Shown one piece after another: positions 41,197-41,496 of a stretch of 41,496 nt of DNA. The translations under genes and the position numbers were made by a program. Position 1 is the stretch's first letter; each line of letters begins with the position of its first letter. Source of the stretch: Polysphondylium violaceum (Eukaryota > Evosea > Eumycetozoa > Dictyosteliales > Dictyosteliaceae); NCBI GenBank assembly GCA_000277445.1, contig AJWJ01000173.1:1-41496 (forward strand), in the 5' to 3' direction. The notes below the pieces were generated by a model. It was not told where the DNA came from. It saw nothing but the letters and a program-made list of their open reading frames with translations, and did not search any database.

Positions 41197-41496
41197 TCTT
41201 GTTGTTGTCTTCAAACACTACACCTACAATGTCCTGTCTAGTAGTTGCGTCTATCTATCTATCTGTTGATGTTTTATATTGTTGTTTCTCTCTGGTGGGG
41301 GAGAATAGCTGAGTGGTAGTGAATGAATAGATATATGTATATATAAGTGTCGATAATATAATATAAATATATATGATTCCACTATCAAATCTGATGGGAT
41401 GACCTCTGCAACAATAAAATGTTCGAAAAAATAAAAAAAAAAAAAAAAAACTATGATACAAAAAAAAATTTGCTATGAAGCGAGTTGTTTTGGCCT
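41197..41496. other. Upstream region of the mS35 gene
   Basis: A 300-bp A+T-rich promoter region, with a CTATCTAT run at 41250-41262 and an A-run at 41432-41450. No gene was seen before the window ends. Confidence 0.5.

Noticed and set aside
1-41496. A multi-gene system, retroelement or CRISPR array
   Set aside because: No clustering of related functions, no transposase or reverse-transcriptase motif, and no regularly spaced repeats were found on either strand.

Overview
The window is nuclear DNA from a dictyostelid social amoeba. The signs are: A+T-rich DNA with many homopolymer runs; short AT-rich introns (about 60-130 nt) with GTATGT/GTAAGT donors; proteins full of Asn, Gln, Thr and Ser runs; and families typical of dictyostelids (a FNIP-repeat protein, an HssA-like small protein). 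I cannot name the species. A+T is lower than I would expect for D. discoideum. No virus-derived element, retroelement, CRISPR array or rRNA was seen.

Layout, left to right: secreted cyclophilin (+), candidate mitochondrial beta-barrel protein (+), Pol theta/nu-like DNA polymerase (-), DUF971 protein (+), sepiapterin reductase (+), DH-PH RhoGEF (-), CIA2/FAM96A Fe-S factor (+), secreted DNase II-like protein (-), a structured stretch with tRNA-like T-arm and D-arm pieces in swapped order, TMEM128-like protein (+), mitochondrial pyrimidine-nucleotide carrier (-), F-box/SPRY protein (-), Maf1 (-), AP-3 mu (+), ATF6-like membrane-tethered bZIP factor (+), ASH/MSP-RhoGAP with a myristoylation start (-), unknown small protein (+), small Pro/Ser/Asn-rich protein (-), BROX-like BRO1 protein (+), HssA-like small protein (-), FNIP-repeat protein (+), SnoaL-like protein (-), and a very large mS35 mitochondrial ribosomal protein (-). 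Most are ordinary housekeeping genes, each with its own promoter. Several convergent pairs have 3' ends within 50-150 bp of each other, with facing AATAAA signals.

I rebuilt gene models by joining open exons at GT..AG sites that kept the frame and the family alignment. This recovered exons too short to stand out, including a 21-nt microexon in CIA2 and the 3' exons of Maf1.

The points most worth following are: the ATF6-like factor, whose luminal domain keeps a recognisable ATF6 motif; the mS35 protein of about 1,210 residues; the orphan protein ending in a perfect mitochondrial beta-signal; the DNase II-like protein whose second HxK motif reads HxN; the permuted tRNA-like pieces near 15.25-15.33 kb; and a direct repeat flanking the FNIP gene. 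I saw no multi-gene system. The novelty lies in single genes and loci.
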